Shown: positions 9,830-20,538 of the stretch, piece after piece
How positions within the stretch are numbered: the stretch's first letter is position 1
Layout of the letters: each line of letters begins with the position of its first letter
NCBI GenBank assembly: GCA_023512835.1
Contig: CM042085.1
Coordinates: forward strand, 33,948,312-34,012,311
Source: Taxillus chinensis
Taxonomy: Eukaryota; Streptophyta; Magnoliopsida; Santalales; Loranthaceae
DNA length: 64,000 bases
Reading direction: 5' to 3'
Program-made: the position numbers and the translations under genes
Notes under the pieces: model-generated
Database searches by the model: none
What the model saw: only the letters and a program-made list of their open reading frames with translations
What the model was told of the DNA's origin: nothing

Positions 9830-11235
9830 GTTAGATCAAGCCCAGAATTTGGATGATGTAGATAAAATCTTATGTAATTTGATCTAAGACTTTGGTTGTT
9901 TTATCTTAAGTTGTTGTAGAAGATATGATCTTAATCCGGACCTACACTCGTGAGAGCAAAGCTAAGGACAGGATACATAATCCTAATCCGAATAAGAGTG
10001 AGTGTCGTCAAATACTTGGTAAATAACCAAGTCTCTCCTTCATACGAATAACGATCATTTGTACGGACTAATCACTTAATGCTACGGACTAAGAAAACTG
10101 CGCCTAACAACTTAAATGGACCAAGTCAAATAAATGCGGAGTAAGAATCCTAGTCTACAAGTCGCACGGGGTGAGACATAATCATCACGGAATAAAAGGC
10201 TAAGTCTTCCACTCAAGCGGACTAAGGAAAAGAAGACACGGAGTAAGAAATCCGAGTCTTCCATACATACGGAGTAAGGAACGACTTGTGCAGAATAAGG
10301 ACCCGAGTCTTTTATTCGAACGGAGTAAAGAATCTAAAGTCGTTACTCATGTGGAAGAAGGATATGCTGATACGAAGTAAGCCATCTGATCCTTTAACTC
10401 ACACGGAGTAAGGAACTCTTGCGGAGTAAGAAAGCGTTGATGCGGAGTAAGCACTCCGACCTTCTCATTCTTACGGATTAAGGAAGCGCTGACACAGAAT
10501 TAGGATTCCTGTACTGAATTGATACGGAGTAAGCAATCACTGACAGGGAGTAAGTATCCGAGCTTCATTAACACGGAGTCAGGAACCTTACACCGGATTA
10601 AGAAGACGCTGCTTCAACTTATCTTCTCGCATTCAAAGTCACTAGCTCGTTGTTTCCCGATGTAAGAAAAACTCGTTGAGAACCTAAAGCATCTTACACG
10701 AGAATCACCTGGATATGTGGACACAACTTTAACTAAACTTGGGAACTCACAAAGGCACTTATGCTTTGCAAACCCAAGACCTTGAGCTCCACATCCGTAG
10801 CATTCAAGGCAGATAGAATTCCGAGAAACAGTCAATGCTGCACATAGTCCGGAAGAACAAGTTCCAAGATTGTCTCTCAATGATGGTTCTATATATATTG
10901 TAACACTTGTACATTATGAGATGTGAATGTGTTGATCGTTCGTAAGTTCGGAAAATAAACATGTACAAGAGCTCATTGAGATATAAAGGCTAGTGTGTGA
11001 GTCTTTTGTAAACAGAGTATAAGAGAGTTGTAAGAGTAGATTGAAAAGCTTTACAAGCTTTAATCTACTTCTATTTTGTTGTATTTATCAGTTGATAATA
11101 AAACAAAATACTTCCACTACTGGTGATCTTCCGCATTGATTATCTCTTTTAACCAGTTAAGTGTTGTGCCTAAGAGAAAGAAAAGAGTTTCGATAAGAGC
11201 CTATTCACCCCCCTCTAGGCTCCCGGGGACCAACA
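9830..11235 (+). repeat. SIRE S2 3' LTR
   Basis: Starts TGTTAGATCAAGCCC and ends CTCCCGGGGACCAACA, both diagnostic of this family here. It contains diverged ACGGAGTAAGGAA-type direct repeats (10020-10600), a transcribed region, and a C/G run just before the end. It is the longest SIRE LTR in the window (1406 bp). It lies inside a minus-strand Ogre-like coding fragment that resumes at 11236. Confidence 0.85.
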
Positions 11236-12150
11236 CCAAATTTACAATTGCTCCATCGATGTGGGCTGGAATCCTCGGGAAGACGATTAAACCAAATATG
11301 GCTAGTGTAAGTAGCCTGTGCATCCCCTCTTCTGTTGCAGTATGTATCAGTTCTTTTATTGTCTCCCACAGAATATATTCTCGCCCACCATAGTTTGTGA
11401 TTGTAGGTGAGTCCCAAACTGGCTTTTCCATTATCTCAGCAAAGGCCCTTCGACATGATTTTCTGGGCTCTAGTAAATAGATCTTAATTTTGTTTTTTGT
11501 TGGGATATCCAATAGTCTTTTGTATTATTCTATTGTAGAAACAAGATCTACACCGTTGAAGTCGAAGCATCACCGTCGTGGTTCCCAGAAATAGATTGAT
11601 GCCCTAAGCATATCCTTGTTAACTAGCAGCTCGATGACATGGAGCAAATCTCCAAAATGCTGCATATATATATGCTTTTCTTTTCATCTGTCAATTGCTT
11701 CCATATCGCCTGTAACTCTTTAGTTTAATCCAGCTGATCTTCTATGATAATTTGTTCTGCCTTGTGGGCGTCTCCTAGTAGAAAGTCTCCAAGATGAAAT
11801 TGAATGTCCCCAAATGCTTGTGCTACCACTGTGACAGCCTCCCTATCATGAATGCCTTTCAGGAGATGACTGAAAGTTGCCATGCCTATATGAATGTCGT
11901 GTTATACATGATGAGATGACATGTTAGGATGACAGTTGAAAACATCAAGGTAATATGGACAAGATAAAAGAATAAACAAGCATTAAAGCAAATAAACTAT
12001 ACAGGGAATGACTTAATGACTACCCTACAAAATAGAGGTTAGCATGGCATAGAATGAACAAAGACATGTGGGTCAATACCCCTAAGGGTTTCTATTGCTA
12101 GACCTATCTTATTCATTGGTTCTCAAACTTCCTCTATAAAGGGCTCTGTA
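11236..12150 (-). pseudogene. Ogre/Tat ORF1-like fragment (DUF7745-like)
   Basis: The minus strand reads, with stops, LLVNKDMLRASIYFWEPR, then RCFDFNGVDLVSTIE, then an open stretch (11512-11201) with IYLLEPRKSCRRAFAEI and LLTLAIFGLIVFP. This order resembles the plant retroelement-associated DUF7745 family, which I associate with the extra first ORF of Ogre/Tat gypsy elements; that link is from memory and moderate. Upstream (11883-11720) a further open stretch contains FGDIQFHLGDFLLGD. At least one TGA and one TAA interrupt it, and SIRE S2 cuts it at 11235. An Ogre-type LTR with tRNA-Arg primer site lies upstream on the same strand (12605 onward), consistent with ORF1 position. Confidence 0.5.
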
Positions 12151-12604
12151 CACCATGGGATTTACCAGAGCGGGATCTTAAAAGGACTCTCAAGCTTGAG
12201 TGAGGAGTCTGAGGCCCCGTTGTGGATAATGATCAACGTGCAGGGGACCGTACTAAACTTCGCTAACTTAGATTGTGATAAACCCGGGTATAAGGTTATG
12301 CATAGATGCAACAGATAGGGAAAGTCGTAAATCACAATTATCATGGCATTTAAAGCGTATAAATCATAATTAACAATTAACAACAAGTATATACAACAGT
12401 AAAAATAAAATAACTTCCAAAGGTAACAATTAAAAGAAAAAACAAATATATACAACAGTAAAACTAAAATAACCTCCTATTTCTAGTTTTAGACCTAACT
12501 CTCTAAAATTATACAAGTCCCCAACAGAATCACTAGCTGTCATCACTGGTTTTCGTCCAGGCCCGCTTAGGATGGGCTCAACCGAAACCAATGGTGAGAA
12601 AATT

Positions 12605-12614
12605 AGAGTCGCCA
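12605..12614 (-). other. Probable tRNA-Arg primer-binding site
   Basis: Minus-strand TGGCGACTCT complements the usual 3' end of plant tRNA-Arg (…GAGUCGCCA), the primer used by Ogre-type elements. The same motif is at 54715-54725. Confidence 0.5.
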
Positions 12615-13045
12615 CCAACTGTTTTTGTGGCACAGTTGAATACCCTTTACTTTGAGTAGTTTAAGGTGTAGTTTGCGTTATCAAAGAAGGATACAGGAGT
12701 TAATTACGTATAGGAATAGATTAGTACCCCTACAGCGCCCTTTCGGTATCTATCTTAGGAGGAGAAGTTTTCTATTTGTTTTACTGCTTTAACTGGGTGA
12801 AGACACTATTGTTTTCCTAAAAAAGTCTATGCTTTTATTTAACTCTGTCATTTGGCAAAGTTATGATTAAAATTGATTTACCCTAATTTTTTAAAGGGAA
12901 TCCTAAAAGTTTTATTTTATTTGGAATGGAAAATGAAATTCTAAGATTGAAATTCGAAAAATTGAAATATGCTTTGTCTTCAAAACAGTTTTTTTGTCTT
13001 CTTTTTTGTTTTGTTTTTGTTTGAAAACGGGTTTTTAATCTCTTT

Positions 13046-13118
13046 TTATTTATTTATTTTGTTTTTGTTTTTTTGTTTTTGTTTTTGTTTTTGTTTTTGT
13101 TTTTGTTTTTCTTTGTTT
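13046..13118. repeat. T-rich GTTTTT microsatellite
   Basis: About ten imperfect copies of gttttt within a longer T-rich tract. The 86-codon ORF over it is low-complexity and not a gene. Confidence 0.8.
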
Positions 13119-13919
13119 TTTTTTATTTATGAATCGCCAAATCATCAAATTCCAGTAACGCCAATTACGAAAATCAGTAGGAGTTTAATTTGGAGACTGC
13201 AGTGGTATGTTAGAGTTGAGAGAAATTGATGAAAAGAATTTAAATGTGATAAAGAAAGGGAGGATGTATTTTTTTTTGGGATGAAACTATAAGAGAGATT
13301 TTTTGTTTTGGGTAAGAGAACCCATGCCAGAAAGGATTGAGAGAAGGAGTTTTTTTTTTGTTTTTGAAAAGGAAACTCATAGGGAGAGAGAGAATATTGG
13401 AAGGAGAGTTTTTTTGTTTTTCTTTTGCTAGGAAAAAGAGAGCTGGAATGAGATATTTGGGAAAGAAGAGTTGGAAAGGGGGGTAGAGAAAGAGAGATTG
13501 AACATTATTTTTAGGCGTGAGAAAACTTTTAGGAAAGGGAGAGAAAATCTGAGCATTCACTCTAGGCGTTCTTTCTTTGGGCGTAAGACTCTAGGCGTCA
13601 GACTCTACTTGTGCGAAGGGAAAGAGCCCTTTTTAATGCCTTTTTTGGACACACCCTCTTAATTGTAGTATTAATTGGTGCATTAATCATGCAAGACCTC
13701 TTTTTATTGCCAGATTCCATATATGTCGGGTGGACCGTCGATCCCTAATTGTCCTTTTATCTTTAAATGAGCACATGTGACCGACAGCCATTGAAGATCA
13801 TCTGCCCAGCTAAACCCATGAAGCAATAATGAGCACGCCCGTGAATAGGCCAATTAGCGATGGTCAAAGGTCGGCAGAGGCTCAAATCCGAATCAATGGA
13901 AGACTCGTATCCATATCTT

Positions 13920-14710
13920 TAGAAGTTTATTCTGGATCATCGAAGCTTAATCTGTATCATTGAAGCTTTTCCATATGATTGAAGGCTCAAATCAGTATAA
14001 TGGGAGCTTATTCCATATCATTAAAGGTTATTCCGGATGATTGGAAGCTTATTTCGGACGATTGAAGCTTATTTTGGATCATTAGAAGCCTATTCCAAAT
14101 GATTGAAAGCTTATCCCATACGACTGAAGCTTATTCCGAATCATTAGAAGCTTATTCCGGATGATTGAAGTTTATTTCGAATAATTGAATTATTCTGGAT
14201 CATTGGAAGCTTATTCCAGACGATAAGCTTATTCTGGATCATTAGAAGCTTATTTCGGATGATTGGAAGCTTATTCCATACGATTGATGCTTATTCCAAA
14301 TGATTAAAGCTTATTCTGAATCATTGAAAGCTTCTTCCGGATGATTGAAGCTTATTCCGGATCATTGAAGCTTTTCCGGGCGAGTGAAGGCTCGGATCCG
14401 TATGATGGGAGCTTATTCCAGATTATTGAAGCTTATTCCAGATGATTGGAAGCTTATTTCGGACGATTAAAGCTTATTCCGAATCATTAGAAGCTTATTC
14501 TGAATAATTGGAAGCTTATTCCGTATCATTAGAAGCTTATTTCGAATGATTTAAGCTTATTCCGGATCATTGGAAGCTTATTCCGGATGATTAAAGTTTA
14601 TTTCAGATCATTGAAGCTTATTCCAGATCATTAGAAGCTTATTCCGGATCATTAGAAGCTTATTCCAGATCATTGAAAGCTTATTCCAGATTATTGAAGT
14701 CCTCGGTATA
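13920..14710. repeat. Diverged 21-bp minisatellite
   Basis: Roughly 35 tandem units of about 21 bp (range 19-24) resembling GAAGCTTATTCCGGATCATTA. Units alternate between gatcatt and gatgatt and many carry point changes or 1-3 base indels, so the array is old. It merges at 14750-14880 into a second motif, gatttgacca. No coding potential is seen. Confidence 0.8.
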
Positions 14711-15400
14711 AGGATGATGTTCATCCGGATCATTGATGTCTCGCATTTGACCTGATGTTATTGATTTGACCATTGGACCATGATGATACGGATTTGACCA
14801 AAATACTCCGGATTTGACCATTTGACCATGATGATAGGCTTTGACTGTGATGCTCCAGATTTGACCATAATCCACATTGGTATTTTTAACTTTTAATTTC
14901 CTTTTTACTCCCATCAAAAATGCCAAAATGGACGAACTTTTGGGGATAGTTTGGGAAGCCTCGTATTCTCCTAAATTGATGTTTTGGAGAATTTCGCATA
15001 GTCACTTTTTCGGGTAGTTTGACCGGAGACATTGACTGTCTTTTGGTGAGTTTGACTTTTTCCAACGAAAATTGTTTTAGTCATAACTTCTTGGTTTTAA
15101 GTCAGAATTGAGCACGGTCAAGTGCGTTAGTCTCCAAATTTCATCCTCTATCACCTGGTGTTGGCCTTGGGGCACTTCATGGGCTTGTAGTAGGTTCTCA
15201 ATTTTAGGCTTCCCATTTATGATTCATGTTATAATGTATCCATCTTGTGCAAATTGAGTTTAACGTCAACTCCAAACCATTTCTTGGTAGTGTGAAATCT
15301 TTATAGACCTGTTCAACAAGGTATATGACATGGGCAGAAAGGTATATAAAATAGGATTAGTATGTACAACCTGAACAAAATGGGGTGCAACATGCGCTAC
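14711..15400. other. Non-coding, possible outer Ogre LTR
   Basis: It contains 'gatttgaccatttgacca' repeats and 'gtttgaccggagacattgac'-like sequence, a style seen in long gypsy LTRs. There is no ORF of note and no clear boundary, so the assignment is only suggested by the neighbouring primer site at 12605. Confidence 0.3.
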
Positions 15401-15960
15401 AATCTTTGAGTCTGTACCTTCGACTCTACAAGTCAGAACCTTCAGGCCTACGAGTTAGATTAACCCCAGCTTAGAACTAGTGACACTCTGATCTTTAGGT
15501 TAAGGCTCCGAGTCTTCGAACCTAGGTTCAAACCTGCGACGAACTGACTTCTAACTCTACGAGTCTCCGATTCTCCTGATCTTCCGTTTCAAGTTAGCAA
15601 CAATCACATTCTACCTTGGCTAATCATCAATTCACATCAATGAGTCTCTGTTCACGGCAACGGGTCTCCCAATCTTCAACCCTTGGAACCTTGACTATGT
15701 GACACTGCCACTCTACACTCAATGGATTTTCGAGTCTGCAAGTCTTCGAGCCTCCTAGACGGTGTTCTTCACCTAACTGCACTTTGGGTCTTCGAATCTT
15801 CGACCCTGTGGATCTTTGAGTTTGCGACCCTATGTACCTTTGAGTCAATGGTGCTTCGAGCCTGAGGATCTTCGACCCTATAAATCTTCGAGTCAACTGA
15901 TCTTCGACCTTGTAGGTCTTCGAATCTTTGGATCTTCGACCCTGGACAGATTGAAGTAGT
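15400..15960. repeat. Degenerate cttcga-rich repeat block
   Basis: The words 'gatcttcgaccct', 'gtcttcgaatctt' and 'ttcgagtc' recur at irregular spacing of about 15-25 bp. It reads as an eroded minisatellite. The ORF on the minus strand (15896-15627) consists only of this repeat. Confidence 0.6.
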
Positions 15961-16609
15961 ACATGGTTATACTCACTCTACGAGCTCACTTTAAGATATT
16001 ACTCTACGAAGTTATCCAACCCAGTACAGATCTTTGATCCTATAGCTATCCGCTTCTGTATACTATTGACAACAATGATAACTCAATCCAAAAGGACCAT
16101 AGAAACAACAAATATTTTTGTTTAATTTTTCATTTTATCAAATGTTTGTCATTCTAATTCTGAATATTGGATCTAACCTTTTATTTGTTAACTTTACATT
16201 TGAGAATTAAGTTTTTTTTATCTTAGAACTTCCATTTGGTAATATAAATCATAATTTTACAAGTATACAATCATACATATTTATTAATGACAACTCGTAT
16301 ACAATCATACATATTTATTAGTGACAACTCCAAAAATTTTAATTTCTTTTTTCATTTCTATTTTTCTTTATTTTACATTTTTTGGTCAAAATCAGTTATA
16401 ATGACTCAATGTCTTGTTATGGTAAACAGACCTTGTTGCCTCCGCAACCGCCTGCACTATTGAAATTGCAATTTTAAGAAAAAGGAAATCACATTATTAT
16501 CAGTGGCTACCTCAACATCGAGCTTCCACCGTACGTGTCGCCATAGCATGCCATGATAGGAAGGTTTTCCTGCCCTGATGATATGGGTTCTTCCTTGCTT
16601 GTTTAGCTT
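15961..16609. other. AT-rich spacer, nothing recognised
   Basis: Low-complexity AT-rich sequence with a local direct repeat near 16260-16330 ('acaatcatacatatttatta' twice, about 49 bp apart). No gene, transposon end or RNA gene is evident. Confidence 0.5.
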
Positions 16610-16960
16610 TTAGTTCTCACACACTGCAACAAACGTATCCAAAGGCTCCTTTAAAGTGTGAGCTTCCAATCCTTCCTTATTGATGGTTTCATTAAGGGAA
16701 TTATTGAACAATACTCTGGTGCTTGCTTGAATTGCCTTGTCCAGGCTATATGACGGGTACACTTGGAGGTATACAATCCATCTTAAGCTCCTCTTCCCCT
16801 TCAGATTGTGTCCATAATGCCCTCATTAGAATTCTCTAAGGATTTTAGGAGAATTTTAAATTTCTCCCAATGCTAAAAGAATCTTCATTGAATTATTTTC
16901 ATTTTCTCGATAATCCATGATGGGGCCGCAAGAATCTTATTGTAATTTTCTTTCTCCCCC
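16610..16960 (-). pseudogene. Unidentified coding-like fragment
   Basis: The minus strand reads an open stretch ending at the TAA 16610-16612 with protein-like composition: LKGKRSLRWIVYLQVYPSYS, then DKAIQASTRVLFNNSLNE and TLKEPLDTFVAVCEN. Further upstream in another frame (about 16985-16905) is ALGEKENYNKILAAPSWIIE. No ATG precedes either piece in frame and stops separate them, so it could be a decayed exon or captured gene piece. I do not recognise the family. Composition and the long run without low complexity are the only support. Confidence 0.3.
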
Positions 16961-17978
16961 AAGGCTGCTTCAAAATAAAGAATACTTTCGTTACTATTTT
17001 ATTTTCAAAAACTATTAGTACATCTGAAAATTGTTGTGATAGTTACTATATAAACACAAAATTATTATAAGCTCAAACCTCTTAAAGAATGACAATAGCC
17101 CCCTCAATCCTTAATAATCATGTCTTTTTTAGCCAAGTCAAAAACTAAAATAGCCCTTGGGAGATTTACCCTATGCTGATAAAATGTGGAAAATAGGTAG
17201 AAAAAAAAAGAAGTGAAAAGAAAAGCAGGTAAAAAGAAAAAAGGTGTAATTTTTTTCTATAGTTTATATAGAAAAGAAATGAAAAATATATAAAATATAA
17301 TTTTTTATTTATTAATGTGTATTAATTAGCTAGCTGCTGATTTTCTAAAAAAATGGTGTGGTATATCTCTCCGCGTAGCCTCGCCTACTTTCATTTTTTT
17401 TTTCATATTCACGACTTGCAAATGAATAATAAAGCAGGCATTCACGGTACACAGAAAAGGGGAAGCAAATGAATAGATTGTCAGTGACCCATTTCACTGG
17501 ACAGCCGTGGAAGATGTGAGTTCGTCTTTGCCGTAGAAGACAATGAATCGGTCGTGAAAGACGTGAATTCTATACATGAAAGACAATAAATCTGGGACAG
17601 ATGGTTGACAGTCAAATTACTATTTATTTTTCATAAATTTTCACGCAGTTTTGGTTTGAAAAAGTTGCACAAATATCAATACCAAGTTTTCATAGTTGCT
17701 ATATATATTTTTTGTATCAACCAATGAAAAATCAAATTTTATTATCTTTTCACCTCCTTCCTCCATTGTTCATAGATTTTCTACATTTATCAAGCAAAAG
17801 GTTAGTGTTTGTTTGGTAGACACTCAATCATGAATTATTTTCAAAACGATAGATCAGCTCATTCTAATTTAATAATAATATGTATTTTAAATTTATTTTT
17901 AAAAGTAGTGGGTCTTATTAAAACTATTTTTAATTATTTTTTATTTTTAAATATAAATTTATTTTTGTTTGAAGATTT
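16961..17978. other. AT-rich spacer, nothing recognised
   Basis: AT-rich sequence with A and T runs and a local repeat of 'gtgaaagacgtgaattc' and 'catgaaagacaataaatc' style words near 17500-17590. No convincing coding sequence. Confidence 0.5.
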
Positions 17979-17980
17979 AA

Positions 17981-18022
<42 letters not shown>
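17979..18022. repeat. (ATT)n microsatellite
   Basis: About 14 consecutive tta/att units; it accounts for the poly-Tyr stretch of the ORF at 17809-18045, which is not a gene. Confidence 0.9.
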
Positions 18023-18079
18023 TTAGCCCATCAAATATTATTTAAACAAAATGCAAAATCAAAACTTATACCAAGGATT

Positions 18080-18398
18080 TAGGGATGGCAATGGGGCAGG
18101 TTATACCGTGTACCCGCCCCGCCCCGCCACTAATGGGACGGATTTGAGAAAAATGTAATCGGGTTCGGGGCGGATTTGGGACGGATATCTCCGATCCGGT
18201 TAGGATTCGGGGCGGGATAATCCGTCCAAAACCTTGTATATATAAGGTAAAATACCGGGTTTAACGGGTACCGACTCCGATCCAACCTTAATAGGACAGG
18301 TTTCGAATCAGCTTAAATGGGTTCCGATCAAATTTAAAATATTAATTTCTTAAACGGAACGGATTTAGAATAGGGGTGACCCGTCCGTGGTCATCCTA
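18080..18398. mobile_element. hAT-type MITE, 319 bp
   Basis: The ends are imperfect inverted repeats: TAGGGATGGCAATGGGGC on the left and, reverse-complemented, TAGGATGACCACGGACGGG on the right. It is flanked by near-matching 8-bp sequences caaggatt (18072-18079) and caagaaat (18399-18406), 6 of 8 identical, the duplication size of hAT transposons. The interior is rich in 'cgggttcggggcgg'-type sequence, common in plant MITEs that start 'ggatggcaacggg'. It codes for nothing, so it would depend on a transposase elsewhere. Confidence 0.65.
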
Positions 18399-19169
18399 CA
18401 AGAAATCGTTGGCCTGCTCTCTCTTTCGGTTTAAATGTTGCTTTATGGGCCGACTAAATCATACTAATAATAAAAGAATAATTGAAATTAAAATCATGAA
18501 TATTCAACGTAAAATATGTTATTAACCTGTTTGGTTGTAGGTCGCTGTAGTAGGCCCAACATGGATCTAATGACAAAAACCTAAGATTTCTTAGAGGGTA
18601 TACTCTGATTTGATCCCACGAAGTGACCCATTTAGCAGGAAAAAGAGCATTCCCTACGCCCCTAGCTAAAATGTATGTCTAAGATTCTCACATTACTAAT
18701 CATGCATCCAATGCAGCTTTCATTATTTGGTCACGCTACCCTAACTCCTAAATTACACTTAAGGCTCAGGGCTTACCACTTTTCCCTTTCGAAGTAATAC
18801 ATGACCAGAAATAATAGAACTTGGTTATTATTGTTTTAAGACAATTATATTTTTCTTATTGATAAGTTGGTACTACTTAATTCTATATGAAAGACTTGAT
18901 CAAATTCATTCTACGGCTGATAATCTTTCAAGTCACCTTCCTACTAATAAATCGTAGAGTGGATAATCTGGTTAATGGAATTGGCTACGCTGAAAAATAT
19001 AAAAATAAATAAATGAGTAATGATCTGTATTGATGGGCTCGCTTCACCTTCCAACGAATTGAGGGTCCATCTTCTAATATTAGATGGTTTAATATTGTAA
19101 CATTCGAAGTTGATTGGTTTCTTTTTCTTAAAGAGTTTGGCTTTTGATAGAATTATTTTATTTCAGATA
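18399..19169. other. Spacer, nothing recognised
   Basis: Moderately AT-rich, no ORF above background and no clear repeat ends. Confidence 0.5.
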
Positions 19170-19678
19170 TATATATATATATATATGTCAAAACATAGTG
19201 TGTGCACCTGTCATTCAATTTTAATTAAAAAATTTAGATCATAATTTTATTTAATTATATTGTTACTATAGTATCTCTGCTATCATTAAATGAAATTATA
19301 TTCTAAACTAATTGATGGTAATTACATTCTCATGTTTTCACGTTAGCATCTCACACACTTTATATATATATATATTGGTAGTGCTAACTTGTAAATATGA
19401 GTAATTATCTTAAAATGAGCAAAATTAATATAAATCGTTAATTTTCATTTAAATTTGATCTAATGGTTCAAAAAAATTATAATTGATTGGTTTTTAAAAA
19501 TATCATCTGGTGAAAAGCATATTGATCGGACGGAACAAAAATGTGGCATATCTGCATAGGGTAGGGTTTGTATTTTTATAATTTTTTTATAATAAATTAC
19601 TATAGTAAAATGATAATTAAATAAAATTACAATATAACAATTAGTTTTAAATCCAATAATTCAGATTAAAAATTCTTT

Positions 19679-19711
<33 letters not shown>
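19170..19711. repeat. AT-rich block with weak inverted repeats
   Basis: (TA)n tracts lie at 19170-19186, 19362-19374 and 19680-19694. The piece 'ttttatttaattat...ttactatagta' near 19240-19275 recurs inverted near 19600-19660, suggesting a decayed MITE. A (GA)n run at 19694-19712 precedes the terminal inverted repeat of the next element. Confidence 0.4.
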
Positions 19712-19713
<2 letters not shown>

Positions 19714-20013
19714 TAATACTAAAGGAAAAAGGAATACAATAAGCTTATAGAGTGCAAGTCCATCTATAACCATTAGATCTTAATTAAATAGATCCAACGG
19801 TTCTAAATTAAAACAGATAAACCCAAAATACCCCCTCTACCTCTCTCTTCCTATCTCGTGCAAAACTCTACGCTCACACAAAACCCTTTCTCGTTCTGTC
19901 ACTGCAGCTCCTCCCATAGTCCCATTAATTGCGTCGGCTGCCAACGGCCGTTCCAGCATGCAGGCGACCGCCTCTACTCAGCAACGAACCACACCAGACA
20001 ATCAGTCATCATC
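19712..20013 (+). repeat. Left terminal inverted repeat
   Basis: Inverted match to 32995-33321 over its full length at roughly 85-90 percent by eye. It contains 'aataagcttatagagtgcaa', 'accccctctacctctctctt' and 'ctcagcaacgaaccacacca', each found on the opposite strand at the right end. Confidence 0.7.
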
Positions 20014-20020
20014 TCTTAAA

Positions 20021-20057
<37 letters not shown>

Positions 20058-20311
20058 AATTATTCTCTCCCTTATCTTCCATGCTTATTACGAATCACAT
20101 GAGATATGAAAATTCCTATAGATTTGATTGATTGAAAAGATCCATGTCTTGGGAATCATTTAGATTTAGAAATATATATGGGTTCTTTTTTATGGGTGTG
20201 GGTGATGGTGAGGAAGAAATATGGTTTTTTTATGTTAAAGCATACAACGTTTCAGGATATGGATTCAAAGACTATGTCTGAAGCTCATAAATGAATGTAT
20301 GCATTATTTAG

Positions 20312-20531
20312 TGAAAAAAGCTGGGTTTGAATTTTGTCTCAACACGATTGGATATATATACATGGAATAGACAATTACAATAATATAATTCCTAAAATTA
20401 CTTTTAAGATTTCTAACTGCTATTTACAGCAAATATTCACTTGACAATAATAGAAACTGTAATACACGGTGTTGCCTACAATACTAGAATACCAAAAATA
20501 GGATTGGACGGAAATAGGACCCAATCCAATA
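20312..20531 (-). repeat. Copia 1, 3' LTR
   Basis: Read on the minus strand, TATTGGATTGGGTCC to CCCAGCTTTTTTCA. The start TATTGG, in place of the usual TGTTGG-like start, is shared by both LTRs. It lacks about 15 bp present in the 5' LTR near 'ctcaac...gattggatat'. Confidence 0.9.
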
Positions 20532-20538
20532 CTCCTCC

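Larger units (their letters stand above)
12430..13700 (-). repeat. Ogre/Tat-type gypsy LTR and leader, partial
   Basis: The minus strand carries the block 'taccgaaagggcg' followed by 'ctgtaggggtacta' (about 12690-12760), then tggcgactct at 12605-12614 and a leader with 'gttggggactt'. The same order occurs on the plus strand at 54590-54790. These blocks are typical of plant Ogre/Tat LTR ends and tRNA-Arg primer sites. The outer LTR boundary is not visible; sequence out to 15.4 kb might belong to the same long LTR. Confidence 0.55.

Noticed and set aside
12969..13229. Phe-rich 86-codon ORF as a membrane protein
   Set aside because: Pure consequence of the GTTTTT microsatellite.
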